Positions 46,072 through 55,324 are shown, numbered from the stretch's first letter. The stretch is 64,000 nucleotides of DNA from Sphaerisporangium krabiense (GCF_014200435.1 NZ_JACHBR010000001.1:186001-250000), one strand, 5' to 3'. A program made the numbers and translations. The notes: generated by a model from the sequence alone, not told the origin.

Positions 46072-47331
46072 GTGAGTAGGTTCCGGCGCGTGCGAGACGA
46101 GGCTGATCCGCGACGGGCGAGGCCCGGCACGGCCCTGACCGTGCCCGGCCTCTGGCTGGCCACCCGGGCGTTCCTGCTGCTCACGGTGCTCGACATCGTG
46201 CCGCTCTTCCGCACCGTCACCTGGGACGTCACCGGCGTCTACCACGGCTGGCACGAGACCATGCTCGGCGGCAGCTTCCCGGTCGACGACGTCACCTGGC
46301 AGTACCCTCCGGCCGCCGCGCTGATCATCATGGCCCCGTCCATGCTGCCCTTCTCCTACCTCGGCGGCTTCCTGGTCATCACCGTGGCCTTCGACGCGCT
46401 GACCATGGCGTCCCTCATGCGCGTGCCCGCGGGCGAGGAGGGCCGCACGCACGTGGGGGCCTGGATCTGGCTCGCCGGGGTGCCGCTGCTCGGACCGGTG
46501 GTGTACGCCCGGTACGACCTGCTGGTCACCGCGCTGGCGGTGTCCGGCCTCCTGCAGCTGCGGGCGTCCTCGGCGCGCGGAGGGCTGGCGCTCGGGGTGG
46601 CGGCCGGGCTCAAGCTGTGGCCGGCGCTGGCGCTGATCGGCACGCCGCGCGGCCGGGAGACCCGCCGCACGCTCGCCGGGGCGGCGGTGGGCGGCGCGGT
46701 CTCGACGCTGCTGATGATGACGGCCCTGGACGGCGGCCTCGGCTTCCTCACCGCCCAGCAGGACCGCGGCGTCGAGGTCGAGTCGGTCTGGGCGCTGGCC
46801 TTCCACGTCGCCCGGTGGTTCGGCTGGCCGGGCATGGTCAGCTACAGCTACGGGTCGATGGAGATGATCGGCCCGTACGCCGAGGCGGCCGACCGCGTGT
46901 CACTGGCCGCCACGCTGCTCGGCCTGTGCTGGCTGGTCCTGTGGCGCCGCCGCGCCCGCGCGTGGACCGCGGCCACGCCCTACGACGCGGCGCTCGCCGC
47001 CGTCCTGATCTTCGTGGTCACCAGCCGCGTGATCAGTCCGCAGTACCTGGTGTGGCTGGTGGGCCTGGCCGCGGTGTGCCTGACCGTGCGGGCCTCCACC
47101 CAGCGGCCGGTGGCCGCCCTGGTGCTCGCCGCCACGGCGGTGACCATGCTGGAGTTCCCGCCGCTGTTCGAGGACGTCCAGCAGAGCACCGTGCTCGGGG
47201 TGACGGTGCTGGTCGTGCGCAACGGCCTGCTGGTGGCCGCGACCGCCGTGTCGTGCCTGCGGCTGTGGCGGGCGACCGTTCCGGGGGCCGTGACCGCCCG
47301 CCCCCGCGACCCCGGCCTCGCCACCGCCTGA
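46072..47331 (+). CDS. Polytopic glycosyltransferase family 87-like protein
   Basis: Predicted polyprenyl-phosphate-mannose-type GT-C enzyme (GT87/DUF2029). Seen: 419 aa with about ten hydrophobic segments; the first extracytoplasmic loop has WDVTGVYHGWHETMLGG, then FPVDDVTWQYPPAAALIIM, the family site, and later GVAAGLKLWPALALIG and SRVISPQYLVWL, typical of these mannosyl/arabinosyl transferases. GTG 46072 is used; GTG 46090 follows AGTAGG and could be the true start. Next gene downstream is a DPPR synthase homologue, which supports a role in decaprenyl-sugar-dependent envelope glycosylation. Confidence 0.82.
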   Translation: MSRFRRVRDEADPRRARPGTALTVPGLWLATRAFLLLTVLDIVPLFRTVTWDVTGVYHGWHETMLGGSFPVDDVTWQYPPAAALIIMAPSMLPFSYLGGFLVITVAFDALTMASLMRVPAGEEGRTHVGAWIWLAGVPLLGPVVYARYDLLVTALAVSGLLQLRASSARGGLALGVAAGLKLWPALALIGTPRGRETRRTLAGAAVGGAVSTLLMMTALDGGLGFLTAQQDRGVEVESVWALAFHVARWFGWPGMVSYSYGSMEMIGPYAEAADRVSLAATLLGLCWLVLWRRRARAWTAATPYDAALAAVLIFVVTSRVISPQYLVWLVGLAAVCLTVRASTQRPVAALVLAATAVTMLEFPPLFEDVQQSTVLGVTVLVVRNGLLVAATAVSCLRLWRATVPGAVTARPRDPGLATA

Positions 47332-47426
47332 CCATGAGCCGGCCGACCCCACAATCACCCCGAATTATCCCCTTATCGGCTGATATATCGCCTCAATTCA
47401 ATGTTAATCTTGGTCTTCTTCCGTGG

Positions 47427-47436
47427 TTACCGGTAA
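47427..47436. promoter_or_regulatory. Palindrome TTACCGGTAA before the DPPR-synthase gene
   Basis: Perfect 10-bp palindrome inside an AT-rich 160-bp gap, 60 bp ahead of the GTG start. Likely in the promoter of the two-gene unit; the protein is unknown. Confidence 0.35.
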
Positions 47437-47495
47437 ACGAAAACCGTGCCGAACGGCCCCAGTGGGACCCGACGACCCCAGGGAGACCCGCACTC

Positions 47496-48380
47496 GTGGG
47501 CGTGACGCAGATCGGAAGGAAGACCGCCGGGCCATCCCTCGTGTCCGGTCTGCTGCGCACCGCCCGTCCGCGGCAGTGGCCCAAGAACCTGCTGGTCGCC
47601 GCGGCCCCCGTCGCGGCCGGCGCCCACGACGGGACGACGCTCGCGGCCACCGGCGTGGCGCTGGCCGTCTTCTGCCTCGCGGCGCCCGCGGTGTACTTCC
47701 TCAACGACGTGCTCGACGCGGGCCGCGACCGCGCGCACCCGGTCAGGCGCTTACGCCCGATCGCCGCCGGGACGGTGCCCGAGCCCGTCGCGCTCGCCTG
47801 CTCGGCCGTCCTCGCGCTCGCGGCCATGGTCCTCGCCGCCGCCTGGCGCCTGGAGGCCGGCGGGGTGATCGCTATCTACTTACTGGTCAACGGGCTGTAC
47901 TGCCTCAAGCTCAAGCACGTCCCGATCATCGAGCTGGCCACCGTGGCGAGCGGATTCCTGCTGCGGGCCGTCTTCGGCGGGGTGATGGCGGGGCTGGCGC
48001 TGTCGCAGTGGTTCCTGATCGTGGTCGGGTCGGCCGCGCTGTTCATGGTGGCGGGCAAGCGGTCCTCCGAGCTGGCGACGCTCGGACGCAAGGCCGCCAC
48101 GACCCGCCCGGGCCTCGCCCACTACTCCCCCGGCTACCTGCGGTTCGTCTGGCAGGCGTCCGGAACGGTCGCGATGACCACGTACTGCCTGTGGGCCTTC
48201 GAACTTCCCGGCCGCCAGCTCACCGTCATCCCCCTGGCCCTGGCGTTCCTCCGCTACGGCTGGCACGTGGACCGCGGCGAGGCCGGCGAACCGGAAACGG
48301 TCGTACTCGGCGACCGGTGGCTGCTCGGACTCGCCCTGGCATGGGCGGTCCTCTTCGTGGTGGGGACGGCACGTGGCTGA
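47496..48380 (+). CDS. Decaprenyl-phosphate phosphoribosyltransferase (UbiA family)
   Basis: Transfers phosphoribose from PRPP to decaprenyl phosphate, the step toward decaprenyl-phospho-ribose/arabinose. Seen: 294 aa, UbiA fold; RTARPRQWPKNLLV at the start, the Mg-binding NDVLDAGRDRAHPVRRLRP motif (NDxxDxxxD), LKHVPIIELATVASGFLLRA, and a second acidic site replaced with KRSSELATLGRK, as in Rv3806c. GTG 47496 follows GGGAG. Codons 86 and 129 are the rare TTA, unusual for an envelope gene. The following DUF2079 gene overlaps by 8 bp. Confidence 0.88.
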   Translation: MGVTQIGRKTAGPSLVSGLLRTARPRQWPKNLLVAAAPVAAGAHDGTTLAATGVALAVFCLAAPAVYFLNDVLDAGRDRAHPVRRLRPIAAGTVPEPVALACSAVLALAAMVLAAAWRLEAGGVIAIYLLVNGLYCLKLKHVPIIELATVASGFLLRAVFGGVMAGLALSQWFLIVVGSAALFMVAGKRSSELATLGRKAATTRPGLAHYSPGYLRFVWQASGTVAMTTYCLWAFELPGRQLTVIPLALAFLRYGWHVDRGEAGEPETVVLGDRWLLGLALAWAVLFVVGTARG

Positions 48381-49923
48381 ACGCATCCAGGAGGCGGCGC
48401 CCGGCACCGAGCGCCGCGAACCGGCCGGCGCCGTGCGCGCGGCCACCCGGGACCTGGCAGGACGGCTGCGCGCCCTGCCCCGTCCCTCGCCGCGCGCCCG
48501 GCACGTCATCTCGCTGGCCGCGCTCGTCCTGGTCGCGACCGCGGTCTACACGCGGCTCGGCATGGTCAGGTTCGACCTGTACCGGGCGACCAGCCTGGAC
48601 CTGACGCTCTTCGACCAGGTGGTGCGCGGCTTCTCGCACTTCAGCGCGCCGACGAGCCCGCTGCGCGGGTTCACCCTGGACAAGGGGATGGACTTCAACC
48701 AGCTCGGCGAGCACTTCTCGCCGATCCTCGCCGTCCTTGCCCCGCTGTACTGGATCCACGACGGCCCCGAGACGCTGATCTTCGCCCAGGCGGCGCTGTT
48801 CGCGCTGGCGATCCCGCCGCTGTGGGTGTTCACCCGGCGGGTGCTCGGCACCGGACCGGCCTACCTCGTCGCCGTCGCCTACGCGCTGTCGTGGCCGCTG
48901 GCGCGGGCGCTGAACTTCGACTTCCACGAGGCGGCCTTCGCGCCGCTGATCACCGCCGTGATGATCGAGCGGTACAGCGCGGGCAGGCAGGGCCACGCCG
49001 TCACGGCGGCCGCGGCGTTGCTGCTGGTCAAAGAGGACATGGGCCTCATGGTCGCCGGGTTCGGCGCCTACGTCGTGACCCGGGGGCGGCGGCTCGACGG
49101 CATCACCTACATCGCGGCCGGCGTGGGCTACACCCTGTACGCCCGGGCGCTGATGATCCCGGCCGTGGGCGGCGACCCGGAGATGTACTGGGCATACGGC
49201 CAGTTCGGCCCCGACCTGCCGCACGCCGCGCTCACGGCCGTGAGCGACCCCCTGGGCACCCTCGGCACGCTGTTCAGCCCGCAGGTGAAGCTCGACACCT
49301 GGGCGTTCCTGCTGTGGCCGACGCTGCTGCTGTGCCTGTTCTCACCGCTCACGCTGATGGCGGTGCCGCAGTTGCTGGAGCGCATGCTGTCCGACCGCCT
49401 GCACTGGTGGATCACCGACTTCCACCACAGCGCCTTCACCGTGGTCGTCCTGCTGTGCGCGGGCGTGGACGGCGCCGCGCGGCTCGGCCGCCTGCTGCAC
49501 CGCCGCAAGGAGATCCCCGAGCGGTCGACGGCGCTGGTGTGGGCGACGGGCGTCTGCCTGGTCGCGGTCACGCTCGTGCCCCGCTTCCCGTTCGACCAGC
49601 TCATCCGGCCGGAGTTCTACGAGAGACCCCCGGACATCGCCGCGGCGGAGCAGGCGGTCGCCACGGTGCCCTCCGGCGTCATGGTGGAGGCCGTCAACCA
49701 CGTCGGGCCGCACCTGTCCGCCCGCACGACGACCCTCCTCTGGACGGACAAGCCGCCCGCCGCGCCCTGGATCGTCGCCGACACGACCCGCTTCGCCTAC
49801 CCGTGGGGTTCGGTCGACCGGCAGCGGCAGCGCGTGGACGAGTTGAGGCAGCTCGGCTACCAGACCGTCTTCGAACGCGAGGGTTACGTGGTACTCCACC
49901 GCCCCGGCACGGCGCCGCCGTGA
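48373..49923 (+). CDS. DUF2079 polytopic membrane protein
   Basis: Large membrane protein of the DUF2079 family, likely a GT-C-type glycosyltransferase or envelope polymer enzyme; function unproven. Seen: 516 aa with about ten hydrophobic segments; the large loop after helix 1 holds RATSLDLTLFDQVVRGFSHF and LGEHFSPILAVLAPLYW, the family hallmark; later NFDFHEAAFAPLITAVMIERY and RMLSDRLHWWITDFHHSAF. The last 120 residues are hydrophilic. GTG 48373 lies within the DPPR-synthase gene's end, so the two are translationally coupled. Confidence 0.85.
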   Translation: MAERIQEAAPGTERREPAGAVRAATRDLAGRLRALPRPSPRARHVISLAALVLVATAVYTRLGMVRFDLYRATSLDLTLFDQVVRGFSHFSAPTSPLRGFTLDKGMDFNQLGEHFSPILAVLAPLYWIHDGPETLIFAQAALFALAIPPLWVFTRRVLGTGPAYLVAVAYALSWPLARALNFDFHEAAFAPLITAVMIERYSAGRQGHAVTAAAALLLVKEDMGLMVAGFGAYVVTRGRRLDGITYIAAGVGYTLYARALMIPAVGGDPEMYWAYGQFGPDLPHAALTAVSDPLGTLGTLFSPQVKLDTWAFLLWPTLLLCLFSPLTLMAVPQLLERMLSDRLHWWITDFHHSAFTVVVLLCAGVDGAARLGRLLHRRKEIPERSTALVWATGVCLVAVTLVPRFPFDQLIRPEFYERPPDIAAAEQAVATVPSGVMVEAVNHVGPHLSARTTTLLWTDKPPAAPWIVADTTRFAYPWGSVDRQRQRVDELRQLGYQTVFEREGYVVLHRPGTAPP

Positions 49924-49945
49924 CGCCGCCCCGGTCCGCGCCCGC

Positions 49946-50869
49946 TCAGGTGACCCCGCGCCGGTACCTGCCGGGCGAGGCGCCGTGGTGCCGCTTGAAG
50001 GTCGCCGAGAAGGCGAACTCGGAGGTGTAGCCGGCCCGCCGCGCCACGGCGCCCAAGGGGACGTCCGACTCGCGCAGCAGGCGGGCCGCCGTCGTCATCC
50101 GCCACCAGGTGAGGTAGGCCAGCGGGGGACGTCCGACCATGGCGGTGAAGCGGCGCGAGAACGCCGCGCGGGAGAGCCCGACCCGCTTGCCCAGCGCCTC
50201 GACGGTCCAGGGCAGGGACGGATCGCGGTGCATCGCGTCCAGCGCGGCGCCGACCGCCGGATCCCTCAGCGCCGCCGCCCACCCGGTCGCCACGGCCGGG
50301 CGCTGCGCGAACCACGCGCGCAGGATGTAGGCGAGCAGCATGTCGAGCAAGGCGGGCACGACGGCGTCCGCGCCCGGGCGGGGGTGCTCCAGCTCCGCGC
50401 CGAGCAGGCCGACGGCGGCGCGCAGGTCCGGGTGACGGCCGGGCGCGGCCGGGAGGTGGACCACGTCGGGCAGCTCGCCGAGCAGCGGATGCGCCCGCGT
50501 CGCGTCCAGCTCGTAGGCGCCGCACAGCGTCACGGCCGACGGGGGCGAGCCGTCGTCGCCGGCCGACGCGGAGGTGTACCGGGGCCGGTCGGCGAGCGGG
50601 TCGCACGCCGGGCCGGCGGGCGGGGCGGCGGGGTCGCCGCCCATGCCGTGCCCCCGGCCTCGCGTCAGCAGCACCACGTCTCCCTCGGCGAGCGCGAGCG
50701 GCGGGCCGTCCTCGGGGAACAGCCAGCACCTCCCGCGCAGGACGACCTGGAACCCGGCCGTTCCCGGAACGGAGGGAAACCGCTGCCCCCACGCCCCGTG
50801 CCACCGCACCCGGGACGACCGCGGCTCGCCCGTCCGCATCGTGGCGATCACATCGCTGAGCACGTCCAC
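49946..50869 (-). CDS. AraC-family transcriptional regulator
   Basis: Regulator with cupin-like N-terminal domain and AraC-type C-terminal HTH. Seen: 307 aa; DVLSDVIATMRTGEP at the start, FQVVLRGRCWLFPEDGPPLALAEGDVVLLTRGRGHGM sensor segment, then tandem HTH (LPWTVEALGKRVGLSRAAFSRRFTAMVGRPPLAYLTWWRMTTAARLL and AVARRAGYTSEFAFSATFKRHHGASPGRYRR). GTG 50869 follows GGGGG; an upstream ATG would add 47 low-complexity residues. Divergent from an alcohol dehydrogenase-type gene; such AraC proteins often control that neighbour. Confidence 0.92.
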   Translation of the reverse strand: MDVLSDVIATMRTGEPRSSRVRWHGAWGQRFPSVPGTAGFQVVLRGRCWLFPEDGPPLALAEGDVVLLTRGRGHGMGGDPAAPPAGPACDPLADRPRYTSASAGDDGSPPSAVTLCGAYELDATRAHPLLGELPDVVHLPAAPGRHPDLRAAVGLLGAELEHPRPGADAVVPALLDMLLAYILRAWFAQRPAVATGWAAALRDPAVGAALDAMHRDPSLPWTVEALGKRVGLSRAAFSRRFTAMVGRPPLAYLTWWRMTTAARLLRESDVPLGAVARRAGYTSEFAFSATFKRHHGASPGRYRRGVT

Positions 50870-51111
50870 CCGCACACCCCCGACCGACGCCACGGTCAGG
50901 ACGATCGCCCGGACCCCGGCGCGCCGTGACCGGACACTCCGTACCGTGACCCTAACCCCCCTCGTCGGCCCCGGAAGACGATCGCGCAGGAAATCAAGAC
51001 GAATCCGCATTGGCCGTCTCGTCCACGCCTCCTACGGTTGCGAGGCAGAAGATCCACCGTCTCTCGGCTTGAGTCCCCGCCATGCGGGTCTCGGGAAGGC
51101 AGCCCGCCACC

Positions 51112-52023
51112 ATGAAGGCCGCACGCGTCCACGAGTACGGCAGTCCCGACGTCATCCGCTACGAGGACGTCCCCCGGCCCGTCCCCCGCCCGGGAGAGGT
51201 GCTGGTCAGGGTCGCCGCCGCGTCCTACAACCCCTCCGACGCCGGCTTCCGCGCCGGGCTGATGGCGTCCGTCATCCGCATGGAGCTGCCGTTCGTCCCC
51301 GGTATCGACCTGTCCGGCACGATCGTCGCCGGCGACACCCGCCGGTTCCCGGTCGGCGGCCGCGTCATGGGCCTGCCCGGCGGCGCCTCGGCCGAGTACG
51401 TGGCCGTGCCCGAGCGCTCGCTGGCGAAGGCCCCGGCCTCGATCCCGCTCACGCACGCCGCCGCCATCCCGGTCGCCGCGCTCACCGCCTGGCAGGCCCT
51501 CTTCGAGCACGCGCACCTCGCCGAGGGCCGCCGCGTCCTCGTCAACGGCGCGGGCGGGGGCGTGGGTTCGTTCGCCGTCCAGCTCGCCGCGCGCGAGGGC
51601 GCGCACGTCATCGCCACGGCCGGGCCCCGCAGCGCCGAGGCCGTCCGGCGGCACGGCGCCCACGAGATCATCGACTACACCGCGACCTCCCTCGCCGAAG
51701 CGCTCGACGCGCCCGTGGACGTCCTGCTCAACCTGGTCCCGATCCCTCCGGAGGCCGCCCGCGACCTGGTCCGGCTCGTGCGCCCCGGCGGCGAGATCGT
51801 CTCGATCACCGCCCCGTTCGACCCGCCGCCCGGCGCGGGCGTCACCGCCGCGCACTTCGTCACCCGCGACGACGTGGACCAGCTCACCGCCATCGCCGCC
51901 CTCGTCGACGACGGCGCGCTCCGTGTGCACGTGACCGCGGCCCACCCGTTGTCCGCGCTCGCCCACGTCCACCGCGAGAGCGAGGCGGGCCGCCTGCACG
52001 GCAAGGTCGTCGTCGTTCCGTGA
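51112..52023 (+). CDS. Zinc-independent medium-chain alcohol/quinone dehydrogenase
   Basis: NADPH-dependent quinone oxidoreductase/zeta-crystallin-like MDR enzyme. Seen: 303 aa; N-terminal MKAARVHEYGSPDVIRYEDVPRP, SYNPSDAGFRAG, FVPGIDLSGTIV, cofactor loop NGAGGGVGSFAVQLAAREGAHVIATAG, and C-terminal AHPLSALAHVHRESEAGRLHGKVVVVP. No structural zinc Cys cluster is present. ATG 51112 was chosen over 51082 because homology starts there. Divergent from an AraC regulator. Confidence 0.92.
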   Translation: MKAARVHEYGSPDVIRYEDVPRPVPRPGEVLVRVAAASYNPSDAGFRAGLMASVIRMELPFVPGIDLSGTIVAGDTRRFPVGGRVMGLPGGASAEYVAVPERSLAKAPASIPLTHAAAIPVAALTAWQALFEHAHLAEGRRVLVNGAGGGVGSFAVQLAAREGAHVIATAGPRSAEAVRRHGAHEIIDYTATSLAEALDAPVDVLLNLVPIPPEAARDLVRLVRPGGEIVSITAPFDPPPGAGVTAAHFVTRDDVDQLTAIAALVDDGALRVHVTAAHPLSALAHVHRESEAGRLHGKVVVVP

Positions 52024-52134
52024 CACATGCCTTCTGACCTGGGGATTTCCTTTGCCGCGGGATGTGGAGGGGTGCGTTGCCCGGGCGGGGGCGGTCTGCC
52101 AGGATCGACCCCTGGCACCACCGAGGAGGATCCC

Positions 52135-52548
52135 ATGGCCTCTCTTCTCTGCCCGTACCTCAACTTTCCCGGCACCGCGCGGCAGGCCATGGAGTTCTAC
52201 GAAGGCGTCTTCGGTGGCACGCTCTCGCTGAACACCTTCGGCGACTTCGGGGCCCCGGACGCGGAGCTCGCCGACAAGATCATGCACAGCGCGCTCGAAA
52301 CCCGCGGCGGCTTCACGCTGATGGCCTCCGACCTGCCGCCCGGCATGGAGCACACCCCCGGCACCACCATCTCGGTGAGCCTCAGCGGTGAGGACGCCGG
52401 CGAGCTGCGCGGCTACTGGGAGAGGCTCACCGCGGGCGGCGTGGTCACCGTCCCCCTGGAGAGGCAGATGTGGGGCGACGAGTTCGGGTCCTGCGTGGAC
52501 CGGTTCGGCATCCCCTGGATGGTCAACATCACCGCCCCGCGTACCTGA
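52135..52548 (+). CDS. VOC-family (PhnB-like) protein
   Basis: Glyoxalase/bleomycin-resistance fold protein of the PhnB/3-demethylubiquinone methyltransferase-like subgroup. Seen: 137 aa; PYLNFPGTARQAMEFYEGVFGGTL, SALETRGGFTLMASDLPPGMEH, VTVPLERQMWGDEFGSCVDRFGIPWMVNI, the single-domain VOC pattern. Function unknown. ATG 52135 follows GAGGAGGA at good spacing, so the longer upstream reading was not used. Confidence 0.92.
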   Translation: MASLLCPYLNFPGTARQAMEFYEGVFGGTLSLNTFGDFGAPDAELADKIMHSALETRGGFTLMASDLPPGMEHTPGTTISVSLSGEDAGELRGYWERLTAGGVVTVPLERQMWGDEFGSCVDRFGIPWMVNITAPRT

Positions 52549-52563
52549 GCACGTCTCCGCCTC

Positions 52564-53991
52564 CTACTGCCGCGACAGCGTCCGGGTGATCGCGGCGACG
52601 ACGGTGATCGCCAGCAGCCATCCGGCCGCGATCAGCCCGTAGGCGACCCACGCCGCGCCGCCCGCCGGGCGGAACGCGCCCTGCTGCCCGAAGTCCACGA
52701 CCGGCAGCAGGAGGTCCAGCGCGTACATCACGGGACTGAAGACCAGGCCCTTGCCGGCCTCCGCGGGCGGCGGCGGGTGGCTCGCGAAGAAGACCGCGCC
52801 CGCCGCGAGCAGCACCGCCAGCCAGGCCGCGGCGCGCAGCGGCCGGTAGCCGTACCCGGCGGTCAGGTCCTGCAGGTACCCCCAGAGCCGGGGCAGCGGG
52901 CCGACCGTGCCGCGCCGGCGCCGCTGCTTGGCGAGCAGGACGGTGCGGGCGTCGGCGTCCTGACCGAGACGGCGGTAGGTGGCCGCGAGCTGCTCGTAGG
53001 CGTGGGGCAGGTAGCCGGCCGGGTCCCGGGCGACCCAGTCCAGGCGCCGGGCGGCGGGCAGGTGGGGTTCGAGGGCCTGGTAGACGAGGCCGTCCTGGCT
53101 GAGCGTCGCGGGCCAGGTCGCGCGGTCGTCCCGGATGACCCCGATGCGGGCGTGCCGCAGGTCCACGTGGCCGTCGACGGGCGCGGTCACCGGCAGGACG
53201 AACTCGTCCGCCTTGAGATGGCGGGCCCGCAGCGCGACGTCGCCGGGGTTGCCGAGGTGCGCCTCCTTGAAGCAGACCTTGCTGCGCACGTCGGCGAACG
53301 ACAGGTCGATCTTGCCGTCCACGGCGAAGCCCTCGCAGCAGTTCATGATCGCCCCGACCGTCAGGTCCATCGCGCTGAGCGCCGTCCGGCCGGGATGGCT
53401 GAGCGCGGCGCCCTCGAACAGCACCGAACCACCGACGTTCGCCCGTTTGATGTCGAGCCGTCCCCGGCAGCTGAACGGAATCCCGTCGTGCCGCGGGCGC
53501 GCCACGATGTCGGTGCCGACCTGCAGGCCCGTGGCGTCCAGCCCTTCCAGGCGCGAGCCGTCCAGGATCACCGCGCCGCTGACGCGGGCCCCCGGCAGCT
53601 CCGTGCGGCCGGTGATCGTGCAGTCGGCCAGCACGAGGCTGCCCTCGATCTGCGCGGTGGTGGCGTCCAGCCCGGGAAAGGAGCAGGTCACCAGGGTGAA
53701 CTGGCGTAATCGGGCGCCGTGGAGGTTGATCGGCCGGTCGAAGTCGCAGTCCTCCAGGCGGATGTGGTGGCGCACCTCGGTGAAACGCAGGTCGAAGTGG
53801 CCGGCGACGCGCGCGTGGTGGACGTACAGGGCCGGCACCAGCACCGACCCCGCCTCCTGCGCCCCGGCCAGCAACGGCCGCAGCACACCCGCCCGGATCG
53901 TCCGATCCCCCCGCCCCGCGAGATCGACATGCCCCCCGGCCGCGAACCCCTCCCAGACGGCCCTCTCGGCCGCACTAAGCTCACCGATCAC
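52564..53991 (-). CDS. Pentapeptide-like beta-helix membrane protein
   Basis: Large protein of unknown function often mislabelled oxidoreductase in actinomycetes. Seen: 475 aa; residues about 55-270 show repeated short strands typical of a right-handed beta-helix/pentapeptide fold (LDATTAQIEGSLVLADCTI, LPGARVSGAVILDGSRLEG, RLDIKRANVGGSVLFEGAAL, KIDLSFADVRSKVCFKEAHL), then a helical part with AYEQLAATYRRLGQDADARTVLLAKQ, and two or three C-terminal membrane helices (AAAWLAVLLAAGAVFFA, WVAYGLIAAGWLLAITVV). Converges with the VOC gene. Confidence 0.75.
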   Translation of the reverse strand: MIGELSAAERAVWEGFAAGGHVDLAGRGDRTIRAGVLRPLLAGAQEAGSVLVPALYVHHARVAGHFDLRFTEVRHHIRLEDCDFDRPINLHGARLRQFTLVTCSFPGLDATTAQIEGSLVLADCTITGRTELPGARVSGAVILDGSRLEGLDATGLQVGTDIVARPRHDGIPFSCRGRLDIKRANVGGSVLFEGAALSHPGRTALSAMDLTVGAIMNCCEGFAVDGKIDLSFADVRSKVCFKEAHLGNPGDVALRARHLKADEFVLPVTAPVDGHVDLRHARIGVIRDDRATWPATLSQDGLVYQALEPHLPAARRLDWVARDPAGYLPHAYEQLAATYRRLGQDADARTVLLAKQRRRRGTVGPLPRLWGYLQDLTAGYGYRPLRAAAWLAVLLAAGAVFFASHPPPPAEAGKGLVFSPVMYALDLLLPVVDFGQQGAFRPAGGAAWVAYGLIAAGWLLAITVVAAITRTLSRQ

Positions 53992-54380
53992 CTCTGAATC
54001 CTCCTCCCGACCGCCGCCTTCCGCCCAGCCCCCTCCGCACCGGCCTCGTCCCCACCGGTCCTCTCCCCGCCGCCATGGCGGACGCGGGAAAACTCAGGCC
54101 GCGTTCCGCACCTTCCGCCACTCCATTTCCTGACGACGGTGACCGGCCGTGCGATTCCTCAGGTATTCGATCTCTCTTGTTCCACGTCAGGGATTTCCTA
54201 CCGCGCCACCATAAAACAAGCCGGCGATAGCACCGCAGACCGGCTTTGGCACCGGCCAGAACCCGCGATCTACCAGCGGCGCTGTCATCCGTGGCAAAAA
54301 GCGGTCAGCAATATTGTCAGGACACGGACACAGGCCGACACTCATCGGCAAGAGGCTCGATCCCCATCAATGGAGGCGCA
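53992..54380. other. Intergenic region, promoter of the secreted repeat protein
   Basis: 389 bp without a supported gene. From 54120 it becomes AT-richer (ACCATAAAACAAG near 54208) and has an inverted repeat AAGCCGG (54218-54224) with CCGGCTT (54240-54246), which may be a hairpin in the leader or an operator. GGAGG lies directly before the next start. Confidence 0.5.
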
Positions 54381-55280
54381 ATGAGCCGAGCCATCCTCAA
54401 ACCCGCCAGACGCTCGAAACCGATGATCCGGCGGCTGATATCAGCCGCCATCGGGATCCTCACCGTGGCCGTTCTCACCGCGCCACCCGCCACCGCCCTG
54501 GCCCTGCCCACCCCGAAGGATTTCGTGTCGAACCTCGACCTGGAATGCTTCAAGACCAGCCCCTACCAGCCGCCGGCCACCACGCTCACGCTGCGGCACC
54601 TCAACCCCGTCCTCGGCAACCTGCCGACCGAACAGGTCACCCTCGGCCCGCGCGAGCAGTTGTGCGTGCCGGTCGCCAAGAACAACGTCCTCCCGCCGAC
54701 GCCGGTGCTGGAGTTCATCAGGTACGTCGACCTCGCCTGCTACCGGATCCAGGGCGCCTCGGTGAACACGCAGCTCGTGCTCAGCCACCTCAACCCGGTG
54801 CTCCAGACCCTGCCGCGGCAGCAGGTCACCATGAACGCGCCCCAGCATCTCTGCGTGCCCGTCGCCAAGAACAACGTGACGCCTCCCGCCGAAGTGCTGT
54901 CGCTGGTCTCGCACATCGACCTCAAGTGCTACGACATCACCCCGAACACGCCGCTGAACCTGCAGCTCGGGCTGCGGCAGCTCAACCCGGTCCTCGTCGA
55001 CCGGATTCCCGCGCACTCCGCCCAGGTCGCCGCCGCCCGGCAGCTCTGCGTGCCAGTCTTCAAGGCGGGAGACACCGTCCCGAGCGCCGTGGTCAACATC
55101 CTCAGGTGGATCGACCTGGAGAAGTACGACATCCTCACGCAGGCGACGCCGACGATCTCCCTGACCCTGCGCCACCTCAACCCGGTGCTCGGCAAGTTGC
55201 CGGTCGAGCAGGCGACCATCGGCAGCGCCGTCCAGCTCGCCGTCCCCGTCGCCAAGAACGGCCAGTTCCCTCCGAGCTGA
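54381..55280 (+). CDS. Secreted protein of four internal ~62-residue repeats
   Basis: 299 aa of unknown function; reminiscent of DUF7450-type repeats (memory-based). Seen: signal peptide about 1-41 (LISAAIGILTVAVLTAPPATALA). Four repeats at about 46-106, 107-169, 170-233 and 234-299 each contain a D-L-x-C/K-Y/F-x-I/T element, a HLNPVL or QLNPVL core, and a L-C/A-V-P-V-AKN ending. Repeats 1-3 have two Cys each (56/95, 120/158, 183/223), spaced 38-40 apart; repeat 4 has Lys248 and Ala287 there, a paired loss that supports a disulfide within each repeat. ATG 54381 follows GGAGG. A strong terminator follows. Confidence 0.75.
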   Translation: MSRAILKPARRSKPMIRRLISAAIGILTVAVLTAPPATALALPTPKDFVSNLDLECFKTSPYQPPATTLTLRHLNPVLGNLPTEQVTLGPREQLCVPVAKNNVLPPTPVLEFIRYVDLACYRIQGASVNTQLVLSHLNPVLQTLPRQQVTMNAPQHLCVPVAKNNVTPPAEVLSLVSHIDLKCYDITPNTPLNLQLGLRQLNPVLVDRIPAHSAQVAAARQLCVPVFKAGDTVPSAVVNILRWIDLEKYDILTQATPTISLTLRHLNPVLGKLPVEQATIGSAVQLAVPVAKNGQFPPS

Positions 55281-55298
55281 CCCGGCGATGACCGACGG

Positions 55299-55324
55299 GC
55301 CCCGGCGGGCCGGCCCGCCGGGGC
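55299..55324 (+). terminator. Perfect 26-bp palindromic terminator
   Basis: GCCCCGGCGGGCC followed directly by its reverse complement GGCCCGCCGGGGC, 18 bp after the repeat-protein stop. Folding needs only a 4-base loop at the centre; a stable GC-rich terminator. Confidence 0.7.
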
